Positions 35,701 through 43,898 of a stretch of DNA of 64,000 nucleotides are shown one piece after another. A model generated the notes under the pieces. That model had not been told where the DNA came from. It saw nothing but the letters and a program-made list of their open reading frames with translations, and did no database searches. The translations under genes and the position numbers were made by a program. The DNA is from Streptomyces sp. NBC_00271. Its GTDB lineage: Bacteria; Actinomycetota; Actinomycetes; Streptomycetales; Streptomycetaceae. The stretch is from NCBI RefSeq assembly GCF_036178845.1, contig NZ_CP108070.1:1178001-1242000 (forward strand). Direction: 5' to 3'. Within the stretch, counting starts at the first letter, position 1. Every line of letters starts with the position of its first letter.

Positions 35701-36013
35701 CAGCCCGGACAGCCGCGTCCTGGCCATCGGCGCCATAGACGGCACGGTGCGCCTGTGGGACGCCGCCACCGGCAGCGCACTGGCCACGCTCACCGGGCAC
35801 ACGAATACCGTGCTCGCACTGGTATTCAGCTCAGACAGCCACACCCTGCTCACCGCCAGCGCCGACCAGACCGTACGCCTGTGGAACATCCCCCTGCCTC
35901 CCCCCGCCACAGCCATCAGGAGGATCTGCCGGGCTCTCGGCCGTGACCTCACCGCGCCGGAACGCTCAACGTACCTACCGGACCAGGCACCACACGCCAC
36001 ATGCCCGACATGA
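32706..36013 (+). pseudogene. XRE-type nSTAND NTPase with WD40 repeats, 5'-truncated and frameshifted
   Basis: The sequence starts inside an HTH domain (YGVTALSQAAAGERLPTLAV and VLAYVEACGGDPAEWEARW). The STAND NTPase follows, with P-loop FGASGSGKSSLLRAGLIPAL at about 33001-33060 and the Walker-B-like VFVIVDQFEEVFTL. A membrane helix lies near LTASLAVLLVLAVIAGLVAW, and at least nine WD40 repeats (FSPDGRTLA..., LWDTRTG) run to the end. The native start is lost at the 32706 junction. One base is missing at about 34468, between VAFTP and DGRTLATGS, so the propeller is out of frame with the NTPase. A 276-bp unit is duplicated inside the propeller, and one later repeat is shortened. Such proteins act as signal-dependent switches, some in phage defence. 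This copy is probably dead. Confidence 0.8.
34748..35185 (+). repeat. 276-bp direct duplication within the WD40 region
   Basis: About 160 bases starting at 34748 recur at 35024 with only a few mismatches (GCGGAC against ACAGAC near the middle). The period of 276 bases equals 92 codons, or two WD40 blades. It indicates recent unequal exchange or gene conversion inside the propeller. Confidence 0.85.
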
Positions 36014-36713
36014 AACCCGGGCCAGTCCATCCAAGTCGGTGACGGCACGAGGCCGGTTCCGTCCCCAGTGCTTGAAATCGCCGACACGGTAGCGGAGTTC
36101 GGCGCCACGCATGCCGCCCGCAACTGGGCGGCATCCTGACGCCGTCGGGCGGGCCCCGGGCGCTACGTGCGGCTCGGAGTCTTTCGCTGCTCGGGGTCAG
36201 CGGCATGGCGTGCGTGTAGGCCCTGGGACCTTGGACTGCTCCCCCTTCGGGCTATGTGGCGGCCGGTTGGGGTTCTGTGAGGCGGTCCAGCCGCCTGTAG
36301 AGCGCCCGTACGAGGCGGGCGCGGTTCTGGGCGCAGCGGGCGTTCTGGGCGTGCGTCCTGGAGTCTCAGGAGGGGGCACCCTGCCGTTGACGACACGAAT
36401 AGTGCTCGGGCTTGTCTTCTGCATTTCGGAGGCTGGCCGGCTGACCGCAGCTGTGGCAAGGCGGGATCGGCTGGCCGGAGGCGTCGATCGCGGCCAGGAC
36501 GGCAGCACCTGTAGCGGTGTGTCCCGTCTCGATTGATCTGGTTCGGAGCCAGGGCTGGGACCTGTGGGGACCAGGTCACTTGAGATGGTGAGCTCCCTCG
36601 AATCTCATGTGATCTGGTCTGCCGCCCGCAGATGGTGTCCGTCGTCTCAATCGTTGTGGTTCGCCAGCGGTGTTTCGAAGTGACTGCAAGACTGCATGTC
36701 GAGCCAGGTCTGG
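36014..36713. other. 700-base gap with no convincing gene
   Basis: The only coding-like signal is on the reverse strand (about 36580 to 36364): SIETGHTATGAAVLAAIDAS, then QPIPPCHSCGQPASLRNAED. The latter has a CxxC zinc-knuckle-like pair. It has no usable start codon and may be the end of a lost gene. Nothing else is recognisable. Confidence 0.3.
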
Positions 36714-37652
36714 CTACCCGCCCGCGAAACGTGCTGCCAGGTCCATGGCCTCCTGGGTGAGTCTGATGTGCAGGCCGGCGTCGTCCTGGGTGGCGACCTG
36801 GGTAAAGCTGCCCTCGTGCCACCAGAACACCGAGGGGCTCAGCGCGCCCGGTGACTGCTCGAAGCCCATGGCGGCGAACCGGGCCATGGCGTGCAGCGAG
36901 GAGGCCACGCTCCTGTCGCGGACGACGTGGAAGGCGAGTTGGTGCCGGTGGGGCAGCGTGACCAGGATTCCGTCCGGCGCCGGTGCGTCCTTGGTGTAGC
37001 GGAGTACGACCTCGTCCAGGACCAGGGCGAGGCTCGCGATGAAGTACGAGCCGCCCATCAGCACGTCGAAGTGGGAGCCGTCCTTGTCCCTGACCACCTT
37101 GTGCTTGTCAACGCGGACGGCTCGTAGGTTCTGGAACGCACGGTCCCGAAGGGCTGTGATGTCACCCAGATCGGAGAGGGAGTCCGCGGTCAGCATGTCG
37201 ACGGTTTCCGGGAGGTCGAGCGCCAGCACCTCCAACAGCCCCGGGACCGATGGGGGACCGTACCCGAAAGCCTTCAGGAGCGCGGGGTCGCTGGGAATGA
37301 AGCGGGGGTAGAGCTGGGCCAGGAGCTGTTCGTGCGGCAGGGCCTTGAGAGCCTGAGGTCCATCCATCGATCGGATGACCCGGTCGACATGTTCGTCTAC
37401 GAGCGCCCGCCAGCATCGGGGGCCGCGGCTGTCGTGGTGGCACACGGCCGCGAGATTGGAGAGGCCGAAGCGCCAACCCGAGTCCGTGGTCACGCGGCCC
37501 GGTTCGACCGTTACCTCGATGCCGCGCTCCGCGAATGCCTCGCGGACGAAGGTACGCAACCGGGCAGCCTCCGCCTCGGACAGGAACGTGAACTCCCCGT
37601 CGCGCGGCAGGTCCACCCCATCACGACGCTCTCCGCGCCGAAATATCCCCAC
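36714..37652 (-). CDS. Conserved hypothetical protein (DUF1444-like?)
   Basis: A 312-residue soluble protein beginning MGIFRRGERRDGVDLPRDGE. The C-terminal half holds a hydrophobic-strand pattern: FDVLMGGSYFIASLALVLDE followed by ILVTLPHRHQLAFHVVRD. This recalls DUF1444/YtpQ proteins, but I could not confirm the family. No membrane segment or signal peptide. GC3 and length support a real gene. No operon partners: insertion-rich DNA lies on both sides. Function unknown. Confidence 0.55.
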   Translation of the reverse strand: MGIFRRGERRDGVDLPRDGEFTFLSEAEAARLRTFVREAFAERGIEVTVEPGRVTTDSGWRFGLSNLAAVCHHDSRGPRCWRALVDEHVDRVIRSMDGPQALKALPHEQLLAQLYPRFIPSDPALLKAFGYGPPSVPGLLEVLALDLPETVDMLTADSLSDLGDITALRDRAFQNLRAVRVDKHKVVRDKDGSHFDVLMGGSYFIASLALVLDEVVLRYTKDAPAPDGILVTLPHRHQLAFHVVRDRSVASSLHAMARFAAMGFEQSPGALSPSVFWWHEGSFTQVATQDDAGLHIRLTQEAMDLAARFAGG

Positions 37653-37888
37653 CAGGTCCCCAATCGCTCGAAGATGCGGATCATAGCCGCGACCGGCCCA
37701 GGCGCCTTCTTCAGGTGTGCACGCCCCGGTAGGGGGCGTGGACGCCGACGGCTCCTCGATATCCCTTCCTGGTGGCCTGCTCCCACGCCAGGAGCCAGAT
37801 CACCTGAGGCGATTAGCGGAACGGACCAGATCATCCGATATTCCGGCCAGACCGACCGCGACGGGACGGGACACGTTGAGCCGAAGCT

Positions 37889-37984
37889 CAGGAGTTGTCA
37901 CTAACGGGGGTCGAGCGAGCTGGCAATAGGGATCGGTCGAAGCATCCTGGTTGTCACAGGCGAGGCACCCGACTTGTCACAGAC
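37889..37984 (+). repeat. TTGTCAC motif cluster left of the IS630 element
   Basis: TTGTCAC occurs at 37895-37901, 37951-37957 and 37974-37980 in otherwise gene-free DNA (37653-38022). The same heptamer, in both orientations, fills the gap at 39746-39940, on the far side of the IS630 element and TmrB-like gene. Spaced short motifs of this kind resemble transposase-binding sites at IS21-type ends. No IS21 genes are present, so this may be a remnant. Confidence 0.4.
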
Positions 37985-38022
37985 GCTCATTTCCGCCTGT
38001 CCCCGCGGCCCGCACCACGCTA

Positions 38023-39176
38023 GTGTCCTGCGCCAGTAGTTGATCGTTAGAAGTTGCGTGACTTCTACTGCTGGTGCGTCAGCTCCTCGTCGGGGCCCGA
38101 AGCTGGAACCGTTGCTGCTGTCTGATGACGAGCGGGCGGTGTTGGAGCGGTGGACGCGTCGGGCTACATCGGCCCAGGCGCTGGCCCTGCGCGCGCGGAT
38201 CGTGCTGGCGTGCGCGGGCCCGGAGGTGCCGCCGATCGTCGCGGTCGCCCGGGAACTGCGGGTGACCGCGGACACCGTCCGCAAGTGGCGCCGACGCTTC
38301 CTCGCCGAGCGGCTGGACGGGCTGGCGGACGAGCCCCGGCCGGGCCGGCCGCCCACCATCAGCGTCGATCAGGTGGAAGCGGTGGTGGTCACCACGCTGG
38401 AACAGCTCCCGAAGAACGCCACCCACTGGTCGCGGACATCGATGGCGCAGCACAGTGGTCTGTCGAAGTCGACCGTGGGCCGGATCTGGCGGCAGTTCCA
38501 GCTCAAGCCGCATCTGGCGGACACCTTCAAGCTGTCGACGGACCCGTTGTTCGTGGAGAAGGTCTACGACGTCGTGGGCTTGTACTTCAACCCGCCCGAG
38601 GGTGCGGTGGTGCTGTCGGTGGACGAGAAGTCGCAGATCCAGGCACTGGACCGGTCCCAGCCGGTGCTGCCGATAATGCCGGGCATGCCCGAGCGGCGTA
38701 CGCACGACTATGTGCGCAACGGCCTGACCACGTTGTTCGCCGCGTTCGATGTCGCCACGGGTGAAGTCATCACTGCCCTGCACCGCCGGCACCGGGCCGT
38801 GGAGTTCAAGAAGTTCCTGATCCGGATCGACAAGGAGGTGCCCGCGCACTTGCAGGTCCACCTGATCGTGGACAATTACGGCACCCACAAGACACCCGCG
38901 ATCAAGGCTTGGCTGGCCAAACACCCGCGGTTCGAGCTGCACTTCACCCCGACCGGCTCGTCCTGGATCAACCAGGTCGAGCGGTGGTTCGGCTACCTCG
39001 CCCACCAGATGATCCGCCGCGGCGCACACAAAAACATCCAGGCCCTGGAAGCCGACATCCGGGCATGGGTCAAGGACTGGAACGAAGCCCCCAAGCCGTT
39101 CGTCTGGACCAAGACGGCCGAAGAAATCCTCGACTCCCTCGCCCGCTTCTGCCGACGGATCTCTGGCGCAGGACAC
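38023..39176 (+). mobile_element. Complete IS630-family insertion sequence
   Basis: A 1154-bp element with perfect 14-bp ends GTGTCCTGCGCCAG / CTGGCGCAGGACAC. TA flanks it on both sides (38021-38022 and 39177-39178), the duplicated TA target of IS630/Tc1 transposition. Inserted 13 bases upstream of the TmrB-like start. Confidence 0.93.
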
Positions 39177-39179
39177 TAG
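38058..39179 (+). CDS. IS630-family transposase
   Basis: A 373-residue Tc1/mariner-like transposase. The N-terminal HTH region holds VARELRVTADTVRKWRRRFL and the paired LSKSTVGRIWRQF. The DDE catalytic residues are in VVLSVDEKSQIQALDRSQPV, HLIVDNYGTHKTP and TGSSWINQVERWFGYLAHQ. GTG at 38058 is the likely start; an in-frame TTG at 38040 is also possible. The TAG stop is made by the final bases of the element plus the duplicated TA and one flanking G. Confidence 0.92.
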   Translation: MTSTAGASAPRRGPKLEPLLLSDDERAVLERWTRRATSAQALALRARIVLACAGPEVPPIVAVARELRVTADTVRKWRRRFLAERLDGLADEPRPGRPPTISVDQVEAVVVTTLEQLPKNATHWSRTSMAQHSGLSKSTVGRIWRQFQLKPHLADTFKLSTDPLFVEKVYDVVGLYFNPPEGAVVLSVDEKSQIQALDRSQPVLPIMPGMPERRTHDYVRNGLTTLFAAFDVATGEVITALHRRHRAVEFKKFLIRIDKEVPAHLQVHLIVDNYGTHKTPAIKAWLAKHPRFELHFTPTGSSWINQVERWFGYLAHQMIRRGAHKNIQALEADIRAWVKDWNEAPKPFVWTKTAEEILDSLARFCRRISGAGH

Positions 39180-39189
39180 CGTCAAGTCC

Positions 39190-39714
39190 ATGATCGTATG
39201 GCTCAACGGCACCCACGGCGCAGGCAAGACGACGACCAGTGCGCTCGTGCAGCAGCTGATCCCGGATTCACGGGTGTTCGACGCCGAGAAGGTCGGCGAG
39301 ACACTCATGGACATCACGCCAGGGCTGCCCGCGACGGACAACTTCCAGCACTGGCCGCCGTGGCGGCCCCTCGTGGTCGAGACCGCCCGACGCGTCCTCG
39401 ACTACACCGGCGGCACCCTGGTGATGCCCATGACGGTCCTGGTCGAGCAGTACTGGCGCGAGATCAGCTCGGGCCTTGCCCAGCACGCCATTCCAGTCCG
39501 GCACTTCGTCCTCCATGCCGACCAGGACGCCCTCCGCGGGCGCATCGCGGGCGACACCGTTCTTGGCCCCAACTCCCCGTTCCGTCTCCAATACCTTGAG
39601 CCCTACGCCGAGGCGGCCCGCACGTGGCTGCACGCCGAGGCCGAGGTCGTGGACACCACGCACCGCACACCCGCCCAGGCCGCCCAGCAGATCGCAGAGG
39701 CCGTCAAGAGTTGA
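39190..39714 (+). CDS. TmrB-like P-loop kinase/ATPase
   Basis: A 174-residue protein that begins MIVWLNGTHGAGKTTTSALV with a Walker A motif. VFDAEKVGETLMDITPGLP, FQHWPPWRPLVVETARRVL and GGTLVMPMTVLVEQYW follow in the same order as in Bacillus TmrB, the tunicamycin-resistance ATP-binding protein, although the C-terminus is shorter. The activity may be a small-molecule kinase; resistance is only suggested by homology. The IS630 element lies 13 bases upstream, so the native promoter and ribosome-binding site are probably displaced. Expression would need readthrough from the transposase. Confidence 0.75.
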   Translation: MIVWLNGTHGAGKTTTSALVQQLIPDSRVFDAEKVGETLMDITPGLPATDNFQHWPPWRPLVVETARRVLDYTGGTLVMPMTVLVEQYWREISSGLAQHAIPVRHFVLHADQDALRGRIAGDTVLGPNSPFRLQYLEPYAEAARTWLHAEAEVVDTTHRTPAQAAQQIAEAVKS

Positions 39715-39745
39715 GAGAACGACCTTCCGGCGTCAAACCTCGCAG

Positions 39746-39940
39746 ATGACAACAAGCCTGCCTATGTGACAACTTTCGCGCCTCGGCTCAAGCGGTGTGC
39801 CGAGGCACGATAGTTGGCACCATCGGCGGCCACTGACCTGCGGCCCTGGCGCGACGAGGCTCGATAGTTGTCAGCAGGTCAGCACGCTACTTGTCACCAG
39901 CAACGCGGAAAGCATCGTAGTTGTCACCGGCTCCGGTGGC
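39746..39940. repeat. Hairpin and TTGTCAC/GTGACAA repeat region
   Basis: In the gap 39715-40037, GTGACAACTTTCGCGCCTCGGC (about 39766-39787) and GCCGAGGCACGATAGTTGGCAC (about 39799-39820) form a long imperfect hairpin. Further copies of AGTTGTCA/CTTGTCACC lie at about 39875, 39890 and 39919. The left arm and loop (39751-39799) recur at 41216-41264. Confidence 0.55.
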
Positions 39941-40037
39941 CCGTCGGCCAGCTGAGCTGCACGGCGCTGTGGGGCGCCAGTTGGCCACTTTGCGCATCAC
40001 GATTGGCCGGAGGGCAGCGTTCTGTCCGCGTTTCACG

Positions 40038-41168
40038 TCACGCGGCGGACAGACGCCATGCCCCGGCCGAGCGCACCTGATAGTAGCCGCGGCCCGGCCA
40101 CTGGAACGTGTGCTCCCCGGCGCTTCCCTCGGCCACCGTCACCCGGTAGGCGAGCCGGTCGTCCAGAGCCTCCAACTGGATCACGCTCGGTCCCTCGTAC
40201 CGCAGAACACCCGGACCCGGCTCCCCCCGGTAGTGCACGACATCGGACCCGGTGCCGTTGATCTCGCCGTGGAAGCGGGGGACTTCTCGCAGTGGTGCCG
40301 GGGTCGCCGTCCACGCCTCCCGGCCGCCAGCGGCAAATACCCGGAAGGCGACTGCCTTCTTCGCCTCCGGCAGCGGAATCCTGGCGATGACAGGGGTACC
40401 GTCGCCTGACAGCCGGTAAAGCAGTGAGGAGCGCCCCTTCTTGTCCTCGAAACGCAGGTTGACCCGTGCCCGCTCATTCGTCGAGAAGACCATGAGGGCC
40501 GGCCGATACGACGGCATTGCCAGCTGATGCGTCTGCGCGCCGCTGCTTCCCTTCCCGCTGACCTGCGGCTGAGGGGCGCTCACCGGCGTCGTCTTCGGGA
40601 ACTTGGCCGTACGCGGCTGTGCGCCAGGGAGCCTGCTGACCGCCTCCGGCCGCGGAGCGATCGGGCTCGGGTTCTCCGCCAGGCGCACCGCATCCGCTGC
40701 GCACACGGCGATGTCGCGGGCGATACCCCCGGGAGGCGCCCACCTGACCTGCCGGACGGCCCGCCCGTGCCGGGCGTCGAAAAAGCACAGCGGCATGCGC
40801 TCGGGCAGCGGCCCGTCGGTGAGCAGGGCGTCCAGACAGGCCAGCGCGTGCCTGCCCTCGTCCAGTGCGCGTAGGACGTCGAGTGCGTCCGCCCAGGTCT
40901 GGCCGCCGACGAAGTCCCGCTTCGCCTGCTCGTACGCGTCGAGGGCACGCGACAGCTCGGCGCGCATCGCATCTGTGGCACCGGGCTGGCCGGGGCTGAA
41001 GGAATGGGCGTTCAGGGCCTCACCGAAAGCAGTGATCTTGGCCTCGATCTCAGCAAGCGCCGACTCGTCGCGTGCGCGCCATGGCCACAATCGGCGGAGC
41101 CCCCCGCCCACTCCTCTACGCATGGCCGCCATCATGCCGTACGACCCGGCAGGCACCGGCTCACTCAC
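40038..41168 (-). CDS. Conserved hypothetical protein with coiled-coil and beta-rich C-terminus
   Basis: 376 residues; starts at MSEP (41168) or at internal ATGs near MMAAMRRG. Residues about 33-95 form a helical, probably coiled-coil stretch (IEAKITAFGEALNAH; LSRALDAYEQAKRDF). The middle is Pro/Ser-rich, and the end is a beta-rich domain (GTGSDVVHYRGEPGPGVLRY; EHTFQWPGRGYYQVRS). The last domain recalls small beta-sandwich modules of streptomycete stress and tellurium-resistance-associated proteins, a weak resemblance. No signal peptide. Flanked on both sides by copies of the 49-bp repeat. Confidence 0.5.
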   Translation of the reverse strand: MSEPVPAGSYGMMAAMRRGVGGGLRRLWPWRARDESALAEIEAKITAFGEALNAHSFSPGQPGATDAMRAELSRALDAYEQAKRDFVGGQTWADALDVLRALDEGRHALACLDALLTDGPLPERMPLCFFDARHGRAVRQVRWAPPGGIARDIAVCAADAVRLAENPSPIAPRPEAVSRLPGAQPRTAKFPKTTPVSAPQPQVSGKGSSGAQTHQLAMPSYRPALMVFSTNERARVNLRFEDKKGRSSLLYRLSGDGTPVIARIPLPEAKKAVAFRVFAAGGREAWTATPAPLREVPRFHGEINGTGSDVVHYRGEPGPGVLRYEGPSVIQLEALDDRLAYRVTVAEGSAGEHTFQWPGRGYYQVRSAGAWRLSAA

Positions 41169-41215
41169 AGGCGCCCCCAGCGGGCAGCTCTGCGCGCCCG
41201 TGCGATCGTGGTGAA

Positions 41216-41264
41216 AACAAGCCTGCCTTTGTGACCACTATCGTGCTTCGGCTCAAGCGGTCTG
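41216..41264. repeat. Second copy of the 49-bp repeat
   Basis: AACAAGCCTGCCTTTGTGAC... to AAGCGGTCTG matches 39751-39799 with about seven mismatches. The two copies bracket the 40038-41168 gene. The rest of 41169-41481 shows a hairpin, GCTGGTGCG-GTCC-CGCACCAGC (41403-41424), probably a terminator for the serine hydrolase gene. Confidence 0.6.
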
Positions 41265-41481
41265 TGACTGAGCATCTGATTTGGCGAGTTGAGCACGGGA
41301 CGGGCAGGGTGATGTTGGTTTCGGCATTTCCCCGGTGCCCGAGGCGTCCCCGCAATGTGCTGTCGCTATGGGTGACGTGCAGGTCGTCGATGTTCCGGCA
41401 GGGCTGGTGCGGTCCCGCACCAGCCAGCTGGACAATTCTTGTGCCGCCGTACGCGCTGCCCGGACGGGCCACCACCGGCTC

Positions 41482-42678
41482 TCACGGGGTTCCGCCGCCG
41501 CGAGAAGAGCACAGCGCATGGTCCACGAGAGCTGTGACGTCCCCGATCTGCCGCACGGCAGTTCCCTCATCGCCAGGTCGGCTATGCAAGGAGACAGTGA
41601 CGGCGCTCCGCCCGTCCGAAGTCGTGGCAGGCCATACCAAGTAGCCGAATCCATCGCCACTGTGCCCCCAGTACCCGCCGCCACAGGACAATGGCGTCCA
41701 GTCCAGTCCGAGCCCGTCGCGCGTGCCCGGCGGGGCGCCGTGGTCGGCAGGCACTTCGACCGTGCGCTGCATCTCAGCCAGCTGGGCAGGGGCCAGAATC
41801 TCACCTCGCACCAGCGCCCTGAAGAACTTGTTGGTGTCTGCTGTCGTGCTGATCATGGCTCCGTCGGCGTCGCCGTCGAAGGGCAGATACGCGATCGTGG
41901 TATCAGTCATGGCGCCGCCCGGCTCGAACTGCTGGTAATCACGGGCATGGGGACCCGGCAGGAACCGCCAGTTGCCGGGTACGACAGTGTGTGTGAGCCG
42001 TAACGGACGCAGAATCCTGTCTCGAACCTCGTGCTCCCAGGAATGGCCCGTGGCCGCCTTGATCACCATCCCGATGAGGACGTAGTTGGTGTTCAGGTAC
42101 TCCCAGTCGCTGCCAGGCATAAAGGACGGCGGGTGCTGCATCGCGAAAGCAACGCGCTGCTCGGAGGTGTAGGTGGTCCAGCGATTCTTGCGATACCCGG
42201 CCCCACTGAGATCTGGGACGACGTCACCGATGTAGTCGGGCAGCCCGCTGGTGTGCTGAAGCAGTTGGCGCAGGGTGACCCGGCGCCCGTCATTCCCGTG
42301 GCCTCGCACCACGCCCGGCAGCCACTGGTCAACCGTGTCGTCCAGCGACAGTCGGCCTTCACCTACCGGCTGCAGCAGAACGGTCGCGACGAACGTCTTC
42401 GTAGTACTGCCGATCCTCACATACCCGTTCTGAGGCACCGGCTCTGTAGTGCCGAGATCGCCGACCCCGCTGCGAGCGGTCCGCACTCCCCGACGCGTCT
42501 CCAGCCTGACCGATACACCCGTCACTCCGTCGTCACGCAACGCGTCGGCATCCCGCTGCAGCTGGGACAAGGGGGCAGAGGCCGTCGCTCCGGCCTCCGC
42601 TGGGACGAGTACTGCCAGAAGGGCAACAGCGAGGACGGTCGCTGTCCGACGACTGATCCGACTCTGCGTAATCGACAT
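41482..42678 (-). CDS. Serine hydrolase, class C beta-lactamase/D-Ala-D-Ala carboxypeptidase family (S12)
   Basis: A 398-residue secreted protein: basic N-terminus, hydrophobic ATVLAVALLAVLVPAEAG, and cleavage near ATA-SA. The catalytic SxxK is STTK (residues 91-94). The YxN motif is YLN in EYLNTNYVLIG, and the KTG equivalent is HSG in YWGHSGDGFGYLV. This matches penicillin-binding-protein-like alkaline D-peptidases or esterases of streptomycetes. It may act on cell-wall peptides or on esters; true beta-lactamase activity is unlikely to be its main role. HxG in place of KTG is typical of this subgroup. Confidence 0.9.
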   Translation of the reverse strand: MSITQSRISRRTATVLAVALLAVLVPAEAGATASAPLSQLQRDADALRDDGVTGVSVRLETRRGVRTARSGVGDLGTTEPVPQNGYVRIGSTTKTFVATVLLQPVGEGRLSLDDTVDQWLPGVVRGHGNDGRRVTLRQLLQHTSGLPDYIGDVVPDLSGAGYRKNRWTTYTSEQRVAFAMQHPPSFMPGSDWEYLNTNYVLIGMVIKAATGHSWEHEVRDRILRPLRLTHTVVPGNWRFLPGPHARDYQQFEPGGAMTDTTIAYLPFDGDADGAMISTTADTNKFFRALVRGEILAPAQLAEMQRTVEVPADHGAPPGTRDGLGLDWTPLSCGGGYWGHSGDGFGYLVWPATTSDGRSAVTVSLHSRPGDEGTAVRQIGDVTALVDHALCSSRGGGTP

Positions 42679-42921
42679 GACCCAACGCTAGGAACGGCAC
42701 ACCCGGCGAACCATCCGGCCAGCCAGAGGCCTCATGGTCGGGTTCACCCCAGCCCACTTCCTGGTGACCGCCAGACCGAGGCCTGTGCGGACTGGTCACG
42801 GCGAACGCGAAACTCACTAGCCAGACGAAGTATTCTCACCAGCCGCCAACTCGTGTGCTCACTCGCCGAATGAAGCGCCCCGACCACACGGTCTTCGGTG
42901 GTGGCCACACTTTTCCTCTAT

Positions 42922-43017
42922 TCAGTAATCCAGGTCGAGGTAATCAATGTCGTTGAGGGTGACGTCCGAGAGTCCCGTAGCGCGGCTTCCGCTGTCCTGA
43001 AAATAGACGTCTTTAAC
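42922..43017 (-). pseudogene. Possible C-terminal stub of a gene cut by the IS5 element
   Basis: The reverse strand ends VVKDVYFQDSGSRATGLSD and then LNDIDYLDLDY before a stop at 42922. Composition and the acidic end look protein-like, but upstream the sequence enters the IS5 remnant. No family is recognised. The rest of 42679-43049 shows no gene. Confidence 0.25.
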
Positions 43018-43049
43018 AACGGCTGACACAAAGAGGTGGATCGGTCCTG

Positions 43050-43660
43050 ATGGCCGTGTCCGGGGCGGGAGTTGGGCGTTCCGATGTGGGAACGTCGCCG
43101 TGGATCGTGTCGGATGAGCTGTGGGACCGTCTGGAGCCGTTGCTGCCGCAGCGCGAGCGCAGGTTCCGGTATCCGGGTCGCAAGGCATTGCCGGACCGCG
43201 AGGTGTTGTGCGGGATCCTGTACGTCCTGCACACCGGGATCCAATGGGAGTACCTGCCGCAGGAGTTGGGCTTCGGCTCGGGCATGACGTGCTGGCGCCG
43301 GTTGCGGGACTGGAACGAGGCCGGAGTCTGGCAGCGGCTGCACGAGGTCCTGCTGGCCGAGTTGAACGCGGCCTCGCGCCTGGACTGGTCTCGCTGCGTG
43401 GCCGACTCCTCCCACGTCAGGGCGTTAAAAGGGGGCAGCACACGGGGCCGTCGCCGGTCGACCGGGGCCGGCCCGGCTCGAAACACCATCTGATCACCGA
43501 CGGGCACGGCACCCCGCTCGCGATCCTGCTGACAGGCGGCAACCGCAACGACGTCACCCAGCTGCTTCCCCTGCTCGACGCGATCCCATCGGTCCGCGGC
43601 CGGGTTGGCCGTCCCCGCCGCAAGCCTGACTCGCTCTTCGCCGACCGCGGCTATGACACC
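43050..43660 (+). pseudogene. IS5-family (IS427-type) transposase, two-frame and 3'-truncated
   Basis: The first frame (43050-43493) reads WIVSDELWDRLEPLLPQRER, GILYVLHTGIQWEYLPQEL and VADSSHVRALKGG, the usual N-terminal DUF4096 and first Asp. The continuation (GPSPVDRGRPGSKHHLITDG, GGNRNDVTQLLPLLDAIP, LFADRGYD) is in the -1 frame after a TTAAAAGGGGG run at about 43424-43434. Such runs are programmed -1 frameshift sites in this IS group. Family similarity ends at about 43655, before the conserved WVVERxFAWLxxxRRL block with the final Glu, so the element is a 3'-truncated remnant. Confidence 0.8.
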
Positions 43661-43838
43661 GGCCTGGACTGGGTCCTGGACGCCGTGGCCGCCAAACTCA
43701 CCCGGCCGCCGACGTGACGCTCAGCTCTTGCCAAATGTGAGCGAGGTCGGGGTCGCGCAGATCGACCGTTGGTGAGCGACCCGGCGACGTGCAAAGCCGC
43801 TGCTTTGATGTGCGGCTCAAAACCGTCACGGACATCTA

Positions 43839-43888
43839 CGGCCTTGGGGACTAGCGGAACAGCCAGTAACGCTAAGCACTTGATCTTG
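43839..43888 (+). repeat. Left terminal inverted repeat of the Tn3-family transposon
   Basis: Fifty bases matching the complement of 52342-52391 with two mismatches, bounded outside by ATCTA. The inner part ends CTAAGCACTTGATCTTG. Confidence 0.93.
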
Positions 43889-43898
43889 CTACGTTCGC

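Noticed and set aside
36163..36822. 219-codon reverse frame in the gap after the WD40 gene
   Set aside because: Arg/Pro-rich, no motif, and it overlaps the better-supported hypothetical gene at 36714.
37889..39940. CRISPR array from the spaced TTGTCAC motifs
   Set aside because: Units are only 7-10 bases, spacing is irregular and orientations are mixed; no cas genes are present.
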